DNA of 64,000 nt from Algoriphagus sp. (GCF_029254265.1 NZ_JAQWXX010000040.1:57884-121883), one strand, 5' to 3'. Shown: positions 17,163 to 27,946, numbered from the stretch's first letter. Notes: generated by a model from the sequence alone, not told the origin. Program-made: numbers and translations.

Positions 17163-20100
17163 ATGGAAAAAGACTTATTACAAGATTTATTAGCTGAGAT
17201 TTTTGGTCAGTTAGAAGGAGCGAATCCAAAAGAAGTTTCAGCTATTAAAGAAGGAATGCCTCTGGTAGCCCAGGCAATGAAATTCCAATCAGCTGAAGAA
17301 TCTCAATCCGAAAAGCTAAGCATCCAATCAGCAGATTTCTTTTTTAGGGAAAGGATGAGTAAGCCGAGACAAATTGAGCTTGAGAAAGTAGTCAAGGAAG
17401 CTGTAAAAGTCCAAGAGAAAGAGCCAAATACTAAGGTTTTTGTTAGAGAGATTCCCATTAGGACTAGTCAGATCAAATCCAGTGTCCCGGCCTGGGCTGT
17501 GGGAGCAAAAGTGGATAAAACAATAGGCCCGATCACAAGGGTGGATGGACTTCAAGTTTTCTTGGATGTTTACCGAGTTGAGAAATTGATAGCTCTTCGA
17601 AAGCAGAATACCAATGAACCATTTATTCTATTTAAATCAAGCTTTACCAAACCCAGATTTCAGACTTTAAATGCTCCACCAATTGAGGTGTTAGATTCTT
17701 ACAAAGTACTTTCGGGTACTGTTTGGGTTCAAGTGAAGTTATTTGATTCCTCTGCACCAAGCGATCGGTATTTTGGATTGAAGGTAAAAGGTGGGCAGAT
17801 TGACTTGACTGCAGCACCAGTGGCTCAAGGTTCCAATTTAGTTCTCGGCGCAACTACTCAAGTTAACGTTAATTTAGAATTGGATTCACCATCTATAAAA
17901 GGGTCTAAGAGCAAAAAGAAATATGGATCGGATGCAGCCGATCTTTCGCTGCAATTGCCTGATAAATTAAGATTTCGCTTCAGAGGGAATGGGGTAGGAC
18001 AAATTCAAGCTTCAGGAAATGCCAAGTGGGAAGTATACGGGGAAAAAGGGGCTTTCCAATTTGCAAACAAGCAACCCGTTTTTAATAGTCAACTAAATCG
18101 TTTTTGTATTCCTTTTAATTATTCAAAAGGGGATTTTGAACCGCTGAGTTTCTCCGGGAAGTATTTTTCCATGGAAGGAAAGTCATCAATTAAGGCTAGT
18201 TTTTGGGCAATTCCCGCTGGGGCAATTGATACCAATGCGCCACTCGAAGCTGCTGGTATTGGAGGAATGGTTCAGCATTGGGAGCCAGGTATTAGTTGTA
18301 ATTGGAAAGGTTTAAAGGGAGGATCACTTCCGATCAATGAGAGTTTGTTTTTGGTGGAAGAAGGTAGAATTGCTATTACCTCCTTGGATTCTGGGAATGC
18401 AGGGATCTCTCAGGATTTTGATCATTGGAAAGACGCTCAAAATCCATATGGGACTTCAGTGAACCTAAAATATACTGGTCAAAATCTTTTCTTGTACAAT
18501 TGTGTTTCTTCAGGAACTGAACTTGTGATTTCTCAGGCTGATGCTGTACTGTCCGTGGATAGACCAAAGCAGGTAAACGGTCATGCAGTTTCAGTAAAAA
18601 CAAAGAAATCATTGGTCCTCTTGGGAGGAGGGGAGCTTCAAAATTTATTTTATCTGATTGATGATAATATTCTGTGGGATAATAAATTACCATTTGATAA
18701 AGTTCCGAAGTTTAAATCTCTCGCTCTTGCACTAGAAAATGCACTCTTTACCGTTTCTCCTGTAAACGGAGCGATGATTTTTGGAAAGTGTGACGATGCT
18801 TGGGAAAAGATCACACAAAGTCAGACGTATTTGGTATTTGGGATGATATCCTATTTGCCAACTCTTCCCGATCCTTATTTAGCTAACCTTGGGATTTTAA
18901 ACAGATTTATAGGCAAACAAACAGGTGAGCTTACTAGTATCAAAAGCTGGTTGATTTGCCGAATAATTCAAAAGCCAATCGAAGATAAAGACGATGAGGT
19001 TTCTGTTTCTTTTCATTTTGGACCACAGAATCTCAATCAATCAAATCAAAATGCCGTAGCTAACAATCTCGCTGCCGAATCTCCGGTCAATCGGATAAAA
19101 AGCACCACAAAGTCAGCATTTAGGAAAGATGTTCCTGATTATGAAACAGCATATAACCAAGCAGTCAGTCCTATTGGAAATGATTATTTTACTCTTTTAG
19201 ATGTAAGTTCCAATGCAAACCAAATAGGAGTTAGCTATGGAGGTAACCCTGGTTTTTCTAGCCCAAGAAAGATTACTGCGACAGTTACCCATGTTTCAGA
19301 GTCAGAAGCAGTGGTTTCGGGAAATACTAGTGAGACTTTACTAGTCGATGGAATGGAGGTAAAAGTTCCTGGCTACATGGCTAGGATATTTTTGCTTCCG
19401 CAAGTAGCTTGGGAACCAGTACAAAATCTCACTCCACCACCTCCTCCGGAACAAGCTGGTCCTATGGATCCACCTGCTTATTTCAATTATTATCCAAATG
19501 ATGGAGGTCCTTCTCGGCTTTTGAATAGTAATTCTAATCCTGTAACGCTGGCTCCGATTCCCTTGACATCCTTCGTTTTGGAGAATTTCAAACTCCTTAA
19601 AACCGAAGTGATAGCACAATTTACTTTGCCATTCGGGCTAAAAGCAGTAGCTCAACTTAGTCAAAGTGCTCCTTATAATCAGCTGAAACCTAAACTCGAA
19701 AATATACGGCCAAATTTCCCTAATGATTTAACAGGAGGAATACAGCTGAGGGCAATAGGGGGAGATGCAGGTAAAAAGATTCCAGATAAAGTTGGCATGG
19801 ATGATTTCCCAATGTTTGATGGGTTTACTTTTCAAATAAATAATGTCTTAAACATTATTGGAGCACCGTCGGGGGCAAGTACACTGGGAGATCATGTGAC
19901 AAAAATTTTTAATGGTGAGTTTTCAACTATCAATGGAGATCCAAAAGGTGTACCTGTTGTAAGTATTGATTTTTCAGGATATGGAGCTAGTACTTTCAGC
20001 AATTGGTTAAGCCCTTCAGCAGCAATTGCAAGTACGAGTCAAGCAAGGTTTGATATTATGCTCGGCCGAACAGGGCATGAGGTTATTCAGGTAAAAAGTT

Positions 20101-22427
20101 TGGTTTATCCTTGGGGGATTCGCGTGGTCAGAACAATCACATTATTCAGAACCAGTTCGGGCTACGTTTATCGAGTTGATAGTGGCTGGCAGCCGGAGAG
20201 CGACGGCAGGTTTGATTTTACATATAGTTTTGTAAGAGGAGCAAATTCAGTAGAGGTGGTACCTTACAAAATTCACCCAGGTACCTTAAGAGGTTTGTAT
20301 AATATCAGAAATATTACTGAAGATGCTTCAATCGGTGAATTTGAACGAACTGATTTGGTAAAAAAGGGCGAAAAATACATCGATATATTGGGTGTGGAAC
20401 AGACATGGAATGATACAACTCCAAAAGAAATCAAGATCATTTGTGCTCCGGTTTTTTTTGATGCAGATGTAGAACTTGAAAACCTTGTTCAGGGCCATAA
20501 AAATAATCGAACTCCTGCCAAGAAAATTCTTGGATACGTTCAGCTATCTCCAACCGGATTCACACTTACTCCTGAGCGATTCAAGGAACTTATAAATCTT
20601 CAGGGTGGCTCGCTTGGAGGAGATATTGACTGCGTAATGGATGTGAACAAGTCTGGACAATTGATGCGAATTTCAAGGTTTGATTTCTCCAATTCAGTTG
20701 CAACAAATGGATCAGATCCCATTTTTGTAGCTTCTGCAAGAGGAAGTGTACTACTACCCAAAACTGGTAGCTGGACCACCGTTCAGCACCAAATTGCTAG
20801 TGGTGAAGTTTCACCTTTGCCTCCTCATATTCCTGTGCCACTAATTCGAATCGGAGAATGGGATCAGGCTACAGTGGTTAAGGATTCAGATGTAAACAGT
20901 CAATTGCTTCGATTGGCAAATCCAACTGAGTTATTAAGAGCTCCAAATACAAATACCATAAACTACGGATTACTTCAGACCACTTCAACTCAAAAAGCAC
21001 TTGTTCTTACACCGTCTTTTGCGAAAGGGAATAGCAAGCTGCTCAGTAAAACTCCACTACTTTATGCGGATGCTTATCGTTTGATGTCAGGAAACGGGAT
21101 TTTCCCAAATATCGGAAATGCAATTGACGACTTTGGGAAGGCAGTGGCATTAACAGACGGGTTGAAAGAAGGGCAAAATGTATCAAGTTCAATCTTTAAA
21201 GAGAATCCGACTTTTGTAGATGGAGGGGTGAAGGTTTTAGAACTGCTAGCTATCCTTTCCGAAAAACAAGGAGATTCTTTGGTTGATTCCGGATTCAAGT
21301 TGATAGCTGACAAAACAAATAGCCTAGCTGAAAAAGCTTTGGCATTTGATATGCCTCCTTGGGAAGTGGTTTTGGTAGAGATGGAATCTTTGAAAATCTA
21401 CATAGATTATAAAACTCAGAAGAGTAAGTCTTCTGGAACATATGTAGACAGCAAGTTGAATTTTGATATCAACTCTTTTGCAAATGATGCCGCTGAAACT
21501 TGGAAAAATCGGCTCAATAATATTGCTATGGTGGTTGACTTGGGGTCATTCAAAAGATTGATGACAATCAAAGGGAATTTTGACTCTAATAAAGGTTCGG
21601 AATCAAGCTATAAAGGAGGCCCTGATTCTAATTTCCCTAGTATCGGCTATCCTTCTCCCGAAATCGAGTTTAGCGATGCGCTCCAACCTGTCATAGACCT
21701 ATTGCAGATGTTGATGTCCTTAAGTCAGGGGAAATATGCAGATGTAATGAAGAAAGGACTTCAGATTGCCATGAGTAATGCAGGAGAAATCTGGGAATAC
21801 AAATTTGAAGCCTCCAAGGAAATCCCGCTGGTCAGGTTCCCACCTGAAGAAAATCTCTACAATAATCCTACTACTCCTCTAAAATTAGAAGCTGGCTTAG
21901 AGTTGGGCGTTTATTTCAATGCTGCTTTAAAGGTGACTGACGATCCAAAGCAATTGCTTCCGACAGCGGGAGCATATATTCAATTCAATGGAGGATTGGA
22001 GGTCATGTGTGTGACTGTTGGTGGAGCAACCGTTTTTGCAGTAGGTGAAGTCGTACTCAAAGTTGCTTGTGATACGAAGATCGGACCTAGTCTATTGATG
22101 CGATTTGGGTTTGGGGCTTCAATAGCTGTTGGTCTACCGGTTGTAGGTAATGTTTCTGTTACCTATATCGTAGGTTGTGAGCTCTATGCGGATCTTACTC
22201 AAATAAGTGTCACGGCTTACATGCTATTCAAAGGTCGGGCTAGCCTAGTTGGAGGGTTGGTTTCGGTGACGATATACATTGAAGCCAGCGGCACAATCAC
22301 TAGGCTTATTGCTGAGGATCGAACTGAGTGCACTGCTTCAGTGACGTTTGGAATTGAGATCAGCATATGCTTTGTAATCAATATTGATTTTGAGGAGACT
22401 TGGGAAGAGTCCAGACAGATCGCTTAA
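17163..22427 (+). CDS. Giant protein of unknown function (1754 aa), first of a pair
   Basis: Not recognised. No signal peptide: it starts MEKDLLQDLLAEIFGQLEG, an acidic helical segment. The bulk looks beta-rich with regular short strands. A proline-rich linker (PPPPPEQAGPMDPP) near residue 755 divides it into two halves. Residues about 1500-1560 are helical (LLQMLMSLSQGKYADVMKKGL). The last 180 residues (from about 1576) alternate glycine, small and hydrophobic residues in long strands (GLELGVYFNAALKV, VMCVTVGGATVFAVGEVVL, GFGASIAVGLPVVGNVSVTY), suggesting a membrane-active or barrel-like sheet. A companion gene starts 29 nt downstream. Cell location and role are unknown; base composition is like the neighbours. 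Confidence 0.85.
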   Translation: MEKDLLQDLLAEIFGQLEGANPKEVSAIKEGMPLVAQAMKFQSAEESQSEKLSIQSADFFFRERMSKPRQIELEKVVKEAVKVQEKEPNTKVFVREIPIRTSQIKSSVPAWAVGAKVDKTIGPITRVDGLQVFLDVYRVEKLIALRKQNTNEPFILFKSSFTKPRFQTLNAPPIEVLDSYKVLSGTVWVQVKLFDSSAPSDRYFGLKVKGGQIDLTAAPVAQGSNLVLGATTQVNVNLELDSPSIKGSKSKKKYGSDAADLSLQLPDKLRFRFRGNGVGQIQASGNAKWEVYGEKGAFQFANKQPVFNSQLNRFCIPFNYSKGDFEPLSFSGKYFSMEGKSSIKASFWAIPAGAIDTNAPLEAAGIGGMVQHWEPGISCNWKGLKGGSLPINESLFLVEEGRIAITSLDSGNAGISQDFDHWKDAQNPYGTSVNLKYTGQNLFLYNCVSSGTELVISQADAVLSVDRPKQVNGHAVSVKTKKSLVLLGGGELQNLFYLIDDNILWDNKLPFDKVPKFKSLALALENALFTVSPVNGAMIFGKCDDAWEKITQSQTYLVFGMISYLPTLPDPYLANLGILNRFIGKQTGELTSIKSWLICRIIQKPIEDKDDEVSVSFHFGPQNLNQSNQNAVANNLAAESPVNRIKSTTKSAFRKDVPDYETAYNQAVSPIGNDYFTLLDVSSNANQIGVSYGGNPGFSSPRKITATVTHVSESEAVVSGNTSETLLVDGMEVKVPGYMARIFLLPQVAWEPVQNLTPPPPPEQAGPMDPPAYFNYYPNDGGPSRLLNSNSNPVTLAPIPLTSFVLENFKLLKTEVIAQFTLPFGLKAVAQLSQSAPYNQLKPKLENIRPNFPNDLTGGIQLRAIGGDAGKKIPDKVGMDDFPMFDGFTFQINNVLNIIGAPSGASTLGDHVTKIFNGEFSTINGDPKGVPVVSIDFSGYGASTFSNWLSPSAAIASTSQARFDIMLGRTGHEVIQVKSLVYPWGIRVVRTITLFRTSSGYVYRVDSGWQPESDGRFDFTYSFVRGANSVEVVPYKIHPGTLRGLYNIRNITEDASIGEFERTDLVKKGEKYIDILGVEQTWNDTTPKEIKIICAPVFFDADVELENLVQGHKNNRTPAKKILGYVQLSPTGFTLTPERFKELINLQGGSLGGDIDCVMDVNKSGQLMRISRFDFSNSVATNGSDPIFVASARGSVLLPKTGSWTTVQHQIASGEVSPLPPHIPVPLIRIGEWDQATVVKDSDVNSQLLRLANPTELLRAPNTNTINYGLLQTTSTQKALVLTPSFAKGNSKLLSKTPLLYADAYRLMSGNGIFPNIGNAIDDFGKAVALTDGLKEGQNVSSSIFKENPTFVDGGVKVLELLAILSEKQGDSLVDSGFKLIADKTNSLAEKALAFDMPPWEVVLVEMESLKIYIDYKTQKSKSSGTYVDSKLNFDINSFANDAAETWKNRLNNIAMVVDLGSFKRLMTIKGNFDSNKGSESSYKGGPDSNFPSIGYPSPEIEFSDALQPVIDLLQMLMSLSQGKYADVMKKGLQIAMSNAGEIWEYKFEASKEIPLVRFPPEENLYNNPTTPLKLEAGLELGVYFNAALKVTDDPKQLLPTAGAYIQFNGGLEVMCVTVGGATVFAVGEVVLKVACDTKIGPSLLMRFGFGASIAVGLPVVGNVSVTYIVGCELYADLTQISVTAYMLFKGRASLVGGLVSVTIYIEASGTITRLIAEDRTECTASVTFGIEISICFVINIDFEETWEESRQIA

Positions 22428-22456
22428 TTATTACTTTTCACTTTACCATTTTTATC

Positions 22457-25400
22457 ATGGAAAAAAACAGATTAATCACGCTCATGACGCTTCCCCAACA
22501 TTTTGATGGGGAAAATCTCACGGTTCATATAGTCGTTATACCAAGAAATGCCAATCCTTTTCAAGATTGGAATACCGGACTCCCTAACCCTTCCAAAGTA
22601 ATGGGGTTTGCTGATTTTCAGCCTGAATTCTCCTTGGCAATAGTGAAAGGAACTGAAGATTTTCCAGTGGAGAATACTACGAACCCTGCTAGAAAACCTC
22701 TTTTTGTGCCGGTGGAAGTAAAAAAAGCTGAAAAAAAGGGGATTCTTTTAAAGCAAATTTCAGAAAGCTTTCCGGTTCCTGTCACTGACACTTCAGACAA
22801 GCTTCAGGCTCCGATTCCAGTTGAAAAAAGCGTAAAAAAATACCTCCCAAGTTCCTATAGAAATAGTTTTAATTTCACGCAGCCTCGGCACCCTAATGGA
22901 GTGACTGATGATAGCTACGAATGTGCAATCAGGGAAAAACTTCCACTTCAACCAGTTACTCCAAAGGAAAAAGTAAGTTGGGGAAAAGTCTTTGCGCAAA
23001 TTCTCAAGCAGCCTTTGTTGGCAGAAGCATGTGGGATGATTTATAAGGTAACTCTTCCAGTTAAGCCGGATTGGTTTAAAAATGGTGGGTACCTTTTTGC
23101 TAAAATCACCAATGATCCATATGCTGACGTACAATTTAAGCAGATAACTTCACCAAATGGTCAGCTGGTAAAGCAATATGCAGCCCGAATTCCTGAATTG
23201 GATTCAAAAAAACCAAGGGTTGTATTTGCACCAGTATTATTCCCAGTTTTGGTGATTAAGGCACCTTCTACTACACCTACAATTCCTTTGGGGCCATGGG
23301 ACGAATTATTTCAAGAAGCGAATACTTATGATGATGGTTTTGCCAAGATTGTACATGCCAATCAACCCATTAGCGGGAATATGCTTAAGGAAAGCTCCGA
23401 CGGATTTCATCCTCAAAAAGAAACCGGGATTCGCTGTGGTTGGGATGATGAGCAGATATTGATCTGGTATATCCGCCAACTCACCGAAAACCCAGCTGCA
23501 TCAGGATCAGGAGAGCGAGTAGATTCTGCGCTTAGTGTCATAGGTTACCATCTTGATGTCAAAGAGTCTAGCTCAGGAAGTGTTTGGGAAAGTTTGAATG
23601 AGGTTGAGATTTCAAATACCCACTCGATGGCGGCTTTTTTACCAGGCAAAACAACAGAGATTCCTTATCAAGTTTATCCCACCAAAATCAATGGTCCGGC
23701 TGGAGCAAATTATTGGTTGCCCATGTATTATGCCTATTGGCTTGGTAAAAGTCTGGTTACCGAAGACCAAGATGCCCTTCAGATTTATAAAAATGATCAA
23801 GACAATGGCGCATTGATTGGAGGTCCTGAAAACAGGAAAGTCGAAATGAATTCAACTCTTAAACCAAAGCCCTTAAAAACAATTTTAAGGTATGGACAAA
23901 GTTATGACTTTAGAATTCGTCTTACAGACATTAGTGGTGGAGGACCCAAAATCGAAGATTTTCCCTTAAACCCAGCTCCAAGCGCGGCTACTTCGGTTTC
24001 TTTTAAAAGATTTGTAAATCCTGGAATGTTGCGAATTGTAAAACCTGGACATTTATTGAATCAGACAGGAGAGTATTTTAATTCTACCGATTTGGATGAA
24101 ACGCAGTTTTCAGCAAATCCAGAAATCGTGGTGGAGCGACCGTTATTGGAATATCCAGCAGTTTTTTTTACAATGAAGTATCAAAAGATAGGAATTGATC
24201 CTATCGCTGAATTGAAAAGTTTAAGTTTTTCGAATAATTCCTTAAAACCTGCATTGCCCGATCCAGATGTCAGGGAAGTATTCATTAGAGTAGAGGTAAA
24301 ATCTTTGCGAATGGATACTTCGCTCAGTCAGTCAGGAAAGGATTCTTTCATCACACTATACCAAACCAAAAGATCTTTCGGAGAGTCATTTGATTCTAAT
24401 TTGACAATTCCGGTTGAGTTTATTGATGTGCCAGTATTAAATCTTGGTGAGGAAGCCAATCCTTTTTTCATGGCAAATCTCAAAAACTCTGATTTGGATG
24501 CAATGGATCAGCTAATAATCCCTACTGGCCGTCATGTCCGCGTGACGATGCGTGCATTTGCATCAACGGAGGAAGATCCAGATGAATATTTTGGATCAAT
24601 CAGTTCAGATATAGAGTTGGATAGTCGATATGGTAAAACGACACAGCTTCTATTTTATAAGGAACCTCAAAATGAAACTGAGTTATTGGCTCCTTATCAA
24701 AATGTACCAGTAGTTCAGGGGGTTTTTCTGAAACCAGACGATGTCCCTACCCGCAAAAGAAACCCTTTTTCCATTCTTTTGAAAAGGGAAACAGAGAGTG
24801 GAACTCCAGATGTAGTAAGTAGGCTGGCAGAAGCATTAGGATGTCTTTCTAAAGGACTTACCCTTATTGCTCCAAAAGGTGAAAGAATTGCCTTTGGCTG
24901 TAGTTCTCGGATCAGGCACTCACTTGCACCTGATGGAAGTAGTATCACTTTTGCATCTAAAGCTGAGCTTCAAAACCATTGGATAGGAGGAATTAATTAC
25001 AAAATCCAGCGGGATTGGACTTGGGATAGTTTGGTAAACGATGCTTTCATAATAAGTAAGCGATATAAATTCAGAAGAGATAATGATTCTGAATGGCGAA
25101 ACCTACATAATGCAGGCGAGGTGGAGTTAAAGCATACTGTATCTTTTGAAGCGCTACAATCGGATCGTTTTGGACGGATTAATCGCGACTACACACGAAT
25201 TATTTTTCTAGATGCTATTGAGCCAAAGAATGATCTTAAAAGACCAAATGGAGAACTTAGATTCCCTGATGAAGTCTGGGTGGAATACAGAGTTACTCCG
25301 AATTTCAAACCAAATCATGCTTCTACTGCCTCCTTGGAATTGGAGCGGTTATCATTGCCAACCGTATTGCCACCATCTCAAATGCCAAAGTTAAAAAGTG

Positions 25401-26578
25401 TGGGATTGGCTTTTTCTCCTTATGAGCGGACTGAGGATTACAGTTCATCCGAAGTGCGGAGAAGGCATCTTTGGATTGAATTTGAAGAGCCTGTATCAAA
25501 TCCTGATGACTTGTATTTTTGTCGAGTATTGGCTAACGCTCCAGACCAATTACTTTCTAACAACTCACAGGATCAATTTATTGCTCCAGAGGAGAGTCCT
25601 TTGTCTTTGGATCCAGAGCAAACCCGCGTTATAATTCCTGATCAAAGTGATGACTTAGCTGGAATAGGAGCGATGCAACAGATGATGCCTTCATTAGATA
25701 GTGATCGTCATTTTATTCTGCCGATCCCTCCTGGAATGCATGCAGAGAGCCCTGAGCTTTTTGGGTTTTTTACTTACGAATTTAGGGTTGGTCATGCTTA
25801 TTTTGATGATAAGGATGATAACCTTTGGTCAACAGCTCAAGGTCGTTTTGGAAGAGCACTAAGAGTAACAGGTATTCAACATCCTGCTCCAACTTTACTT
25901 TGTTCTCTTAATAGGGATTCTGAGCAGATGTATATTTCCGCCCCTTTTGCCAAGGCCGTTTTTAATGGCAAAAATGTCACTGCAAAACCACCTAGAACCA
26001 GTCTTTGGGCTGTTTTATATGCCCAGGTTACTCAGGCTGATGGAAAGGATTTTAGAAATATTTTGTTAGGGGAGCGGATTATGAAAATCGGTTTGAAAGT
26101 AAAACCTTCCAAAAAAGAGGAAGATAAATTTAAGTCTATAGTGGATGCGGGTTACAAAAATAATATTGTCTCAAAAGTACTGCCCTCTGCTTTAACAAAA
26201 AATATAGCTCAACTTGAAATTGGGCATTTGATAGCGACCTTTAAAGAAAATCAGCCTGTGGGTACAGCTATTTTTGAATCTCAAGAGATTGCAAATCGAT
26301 TAGCAATGTTTGGATTACCAGAAGATAGCCCTTTGAGTGTTTTGGTTGTTGAAGTTTTTGGAAACATAACCAATCTATTTGATCACATGGAGGCATATAA
26401 GGATCTGGATGATTCGCAGGTTTTTCATACTATTTTAAAGAAACAAAACTTGCAAGAGATGCCAGAAACGAACTCTCCTGAGGAAATGAGACCGTTAAGC
26501 ACAAGTTTGGGTCATTTTAGGATACTAAGGACTTCACCACTGACCAAAGTCCCATTCGTTTGTTGTCCGACTTGCTAA
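22457..26578 (+). CDS. Giant protein of unknown function (1373 aa), second of a pair
   Basis: Not recognised. Start set at the ATG of 22457 (MEKNRLITLMTLPQHFDGEN), not the longer frame that overlaps the upstream gene; both giant genes then begin with ATGGAAAAA preceded by a tttacca-like string. No signal peptide or TM segment. It is mostly beta-type sequence with aromatic-rich patches (GWDDEQILIWYIRQL, NYWLPMYYAYWLGKSL, IQRDWTWDSL) and ends in a Cys cluster (FVCCPTC). Transcribed with the preceding giant gene and closed by a strong terminator. The pair probably acts together as a large complex, which is inference from spacing only. Confidence 0.85.
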   Translation: MEKNRLITLMTLPQHFDGENLTVHIVVIPRNANPFQDWNTGLPNPSKVMGFADFQPEFSLAIVKGTEDFPVENTTNPARKPLFVPVEVKKAEKKGILLKQISESFPVPVTDTSDKLQAPIPVEKSVKKYLPSSYRNSFNFTQPRHPNGVTDDSYECAIREKLPLQPVTPKEKVSWGKVFAQILKQPLLAEACGMIYKVTLPVKPDWFKNGGYLFAKITNDPYADVQFKQITSPNGQLVKQYAARIPELDSKKPRVVFAPVLFPVLVIKAPSTTPTIPLGPWDELFQEANTYDDGFAKIVHANQPISGNMLKESSDGFHPQKETGIRCGWDDEQILIWYIRQLTENPAASGSGERVDSALSVIGYHLDVKESSSGSVWESLNEVEISNTHSMAAFLPGKTTEIPYQVYPTKINGPAGANYWLPMYYAYWLGKSLVTEDQDALQIYKNDQDNGALIGGPENRKVEMNSTLKPKPLKTILRYGQSYDFRIRLTDISGGGPKIEDFPLNPAPSAATSVSFKRFVNPGMLRIVKPGHLLNQTGEYFNSTDLDETQFSANPEIVVERPLLEYPAVFFTMKYQKIGIDPIAELKSLSFSNNSLKPALPDPDVREVFIRVEVKSLRMDTSLSQSGKDSFITLYQTKRSFGESFDSNLTIPVEFIDVPVLNLGEEANPFFMANLKNSDLDAMDQLIIPTGRHVRVTMRAFASTEEDPDEYFGSISSDIELDSRYGKTTQLLFYKEPQNETELLAPYQNVPVVQGVFLKPDDVPTRKRNPFSILLKRETESGTPDVVSRLAEALGCLSKGLTLIAPKGERIAFGCSSRIRHSLAPDGSSITFASKAELQNHWIGGINYKIQRDWTWDSLVNDAFIISKRYKFRRDNDSEWRNLHNAGEVELKHTVSFEALQSDRFGRINRDYTRIIFLDAIEPKNDLKRPNGELRFPDEVWVEYRVTPNFKPNHASTASLELERLSLPTVLPPSQMPKLKSVGLAFSPYERTEDYSSSEVRRRHLWIEFEEPVSNPDDLYFCRVLANAPDQLLSNNSQDQFIAPEESPLSLDPEQTRVIIPDQSDDLAGIGAMQQMMPSLDSDRHFILPIPPGMHAESPELFGFFTYEFRVGHAYFDDKDDNLWSTAQGRFGRALRVTGIQHPAPTLLCSLNRDSEQMYISAPFAKAVFNGKNVTAKPPRTSLWAVLYAQVTQADGKDFRNILLGERIMKIGLKVKPSKKEEDKFKSIVDAGYKNNIVSKVLPSALTKNIAQLEIGHLIATFKENQPVGTAIFESQEIANRLAMFGLPEDSPLSVLVVEVFGNITNLFDHMEAYKDLDDSQVFHTILKKQNLQEMPETNSPEEMRPLSTSLGHFRILRTSPLTKVPFVCCPTC

Positions 26579-26586
26579 AGAAAATG

Positions 26587-26616
26587 AAAAAGACCGACTT
26601 AAGTCGGTCTTTTTTT
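26587..26616. terminator. Terminator after the giant-gene pair
   Basis: 12-bp stem aaaaagaccgac/gtcggtcttttt with TTAA loop, then further T. It is symmetrical and also serves the convergent sqr gene ending at 26615. Confidence 0.88.
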
Positions 26617-27877
26617 AGGCTTTGCCTTTTAGCATTAGATTCCAATACATAAATGGTAAACCATATTTTTTTAGCAGCCACATGCTGTATTGTTCTTTGG
26701 TAGTATCCACAAATTTTGAAATCAATGGATCGCTATCTCTAACATTATCGTATTTAAATTCAGCTAATAGCATCTTTCCATAACCCGTTACGATAGGACA
26801 AGAAGAATAACCTTCATAGGATTCGTGACCTACTTTTCCGGTTTTTATTAATTGAAGTAGATTATCAACCAATACTGGAGCTTGCTTGCGAATAGCAGCA
26901 CCTGTTTTAGCAGTGGGTAAAGAAGCTACATCTCCGATTGAGAAAATATTTGGAAAGCGCTTGTGTTGCATAGTGTGAATATCGACATCAATCCATCCTT
27001 TGCCAGGCCCGTCTTGGATTGATACCAGTGATTCTTGGATAAACTTGGGAGCTGCTTGTGGTGGTGCTAAATGAAGCATGTCGAAATGAACTTTAATTTC
27101 CATTGCACCAATTAGCTCTTCACCCAATACATTACCTTCCATTATAGTACAATTACTTTCGCCAGGCTTAGAGTATTGGAAAGTAATTTCTTGCTTTTCT
27201 CCATCAATTTTGACTGGAGCATAGAACGGTTTGAAAATTATATTTCTGTCATGAATTATTTTGTTCAATGTCTTTGCGAAGTCAGGTACTCCAAAAATAA
27301 CAGTACCTGGAGTGGCAAAAAGCACATTGGTTTTGTCTCTAATTCCTTGCTTTCTGAAATAATCCTCGGCCAAATACATGATTTTCTGAGGAGCACCGCC
27401 ACATTTAATTGGGGTAGTTGGTTGTGTAAATACAGCGTTTCCACCTTTGAAATTTTGTAAGACTTCCCAAGTGTGTTCAGGATTAGTGTAGTTCGAGCAA
27501 ACAACTCCATTATCCAAAGCCTCTGGCAATCCCGGGAGTAGCTCGGGAGCCATCACCAAACCAGGAACAGGAATCAAATAATCATAAGTAAAAGCACCCG
27601 AACTGGCAGTAGTAACTTCGTTTTTTTCAGGATTTATTCCTGTAGCTTTATCCTTAATCCAATCTACTCCTGTAGGAATGTAATCAGCCTCGTCTCGCTC
27701 TGTGTCCTTGTAATCAAAAGTTCCTGCACCGACAAGAGTCCAAGCTGGCTGATAGTAATGTTTTTCCGAAGGCTCAATTATCGCCATGTTTAATGATGAA
27801 TCTTTGCGTTTTAATTGGGCTGCTACAGTAATACCGGCAGTTCCACCACCAATAATCAAAATCTGATAATGTTTCAT
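26615..27877 (-). CDS. sqr: Sulfide:quinone oxidoreductase (SQOR-like)
   Basis: FAD enzyme that oxidises hydrogen sulfide, passes electrons to the quinone pool and yields persulfide or polysulfide. 420 aa. FAD Rossmann loop IIGGGTAGI at 8-16. KHYYQPAWTLVGAG, KCGGAPQK with Cys159, and YSSCPIVTGY with Cys360 correspond to the two redox Cys of the human/mitochondrial-type enzyme, which it follows closely over its length. The C-terminal amphipathic end LPFMYWNLMLKGKA fits membrane attachment. Divergent from the Crp/Fnr gene; its promoter carries one of four shared palindromes. Confidence 0.92.
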   Translation of the reverse strand: MKHYQILIIGGGTAGITVAAQLKRKDSSLNMAIIEPSEKHYYQPAWTLVGAGTFDYKDTERDEADYIPTGVDWIKDKATGINPEKNEVTTASSGAFTYDYLIPVPGLVMAPELLPGLPEALDNGVVCSNYTNPEHTWEVLQNFKGGNAVFTQPTTPIKCGGAPQKIMYLAEDYFRKQGIRDKTNVLFATPGTVIFGVPDFAKTLNKIIHDRNIIFKPFYAPVKIDGEKQEITFQYSKPGESNCTIMEGNVLGEELIGAMEIKVHFDMLHLAPPQAAPKFIQESLVSIQDGPGKGWIDVDIHTMQHKRFPNIFSIGDVASLPTAKTGAAIRKQAPVLVDNLLQLIKTGKVGHESYEGYSSCPIVTGYGKMLLAEFKYDNVRDSDPLISKFVDTTKEQYSMWLLKKYGLPFMYWNLMLKGKA

Positions 27878-27902
27878 AGTTAGGTCGGGTTGATTTAATA
27901 TT

Positions 27903-27946
27903 CTAATTTAGTCGGAGTATTAAATTGATTTAGTGACATTTATCAC
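27903..27946 (-). promoter_or_regulatory. Crp-type operator and -7 box upstream of sqr
   Basis: Palindrome GTGACATTTATCAC (27933-27946), a full GTGA-N6-TCAC site, then 22 nt, then TAAATTAG (27910-27903 on minus), one base off TAnnTTTG. The operator centre falls about 42 nt before the predicted start, as for a class II Crp activator site. Confidence 0.7.

Noticed and set aside
17163..26578. Insecticidal toxin complex, contractile injection system or phage tail
   Set aside because: No sheath, tube, baseplate, RHS repeat or other expected partner genes lie nearby, and no such motifs are seen in the two proteins.
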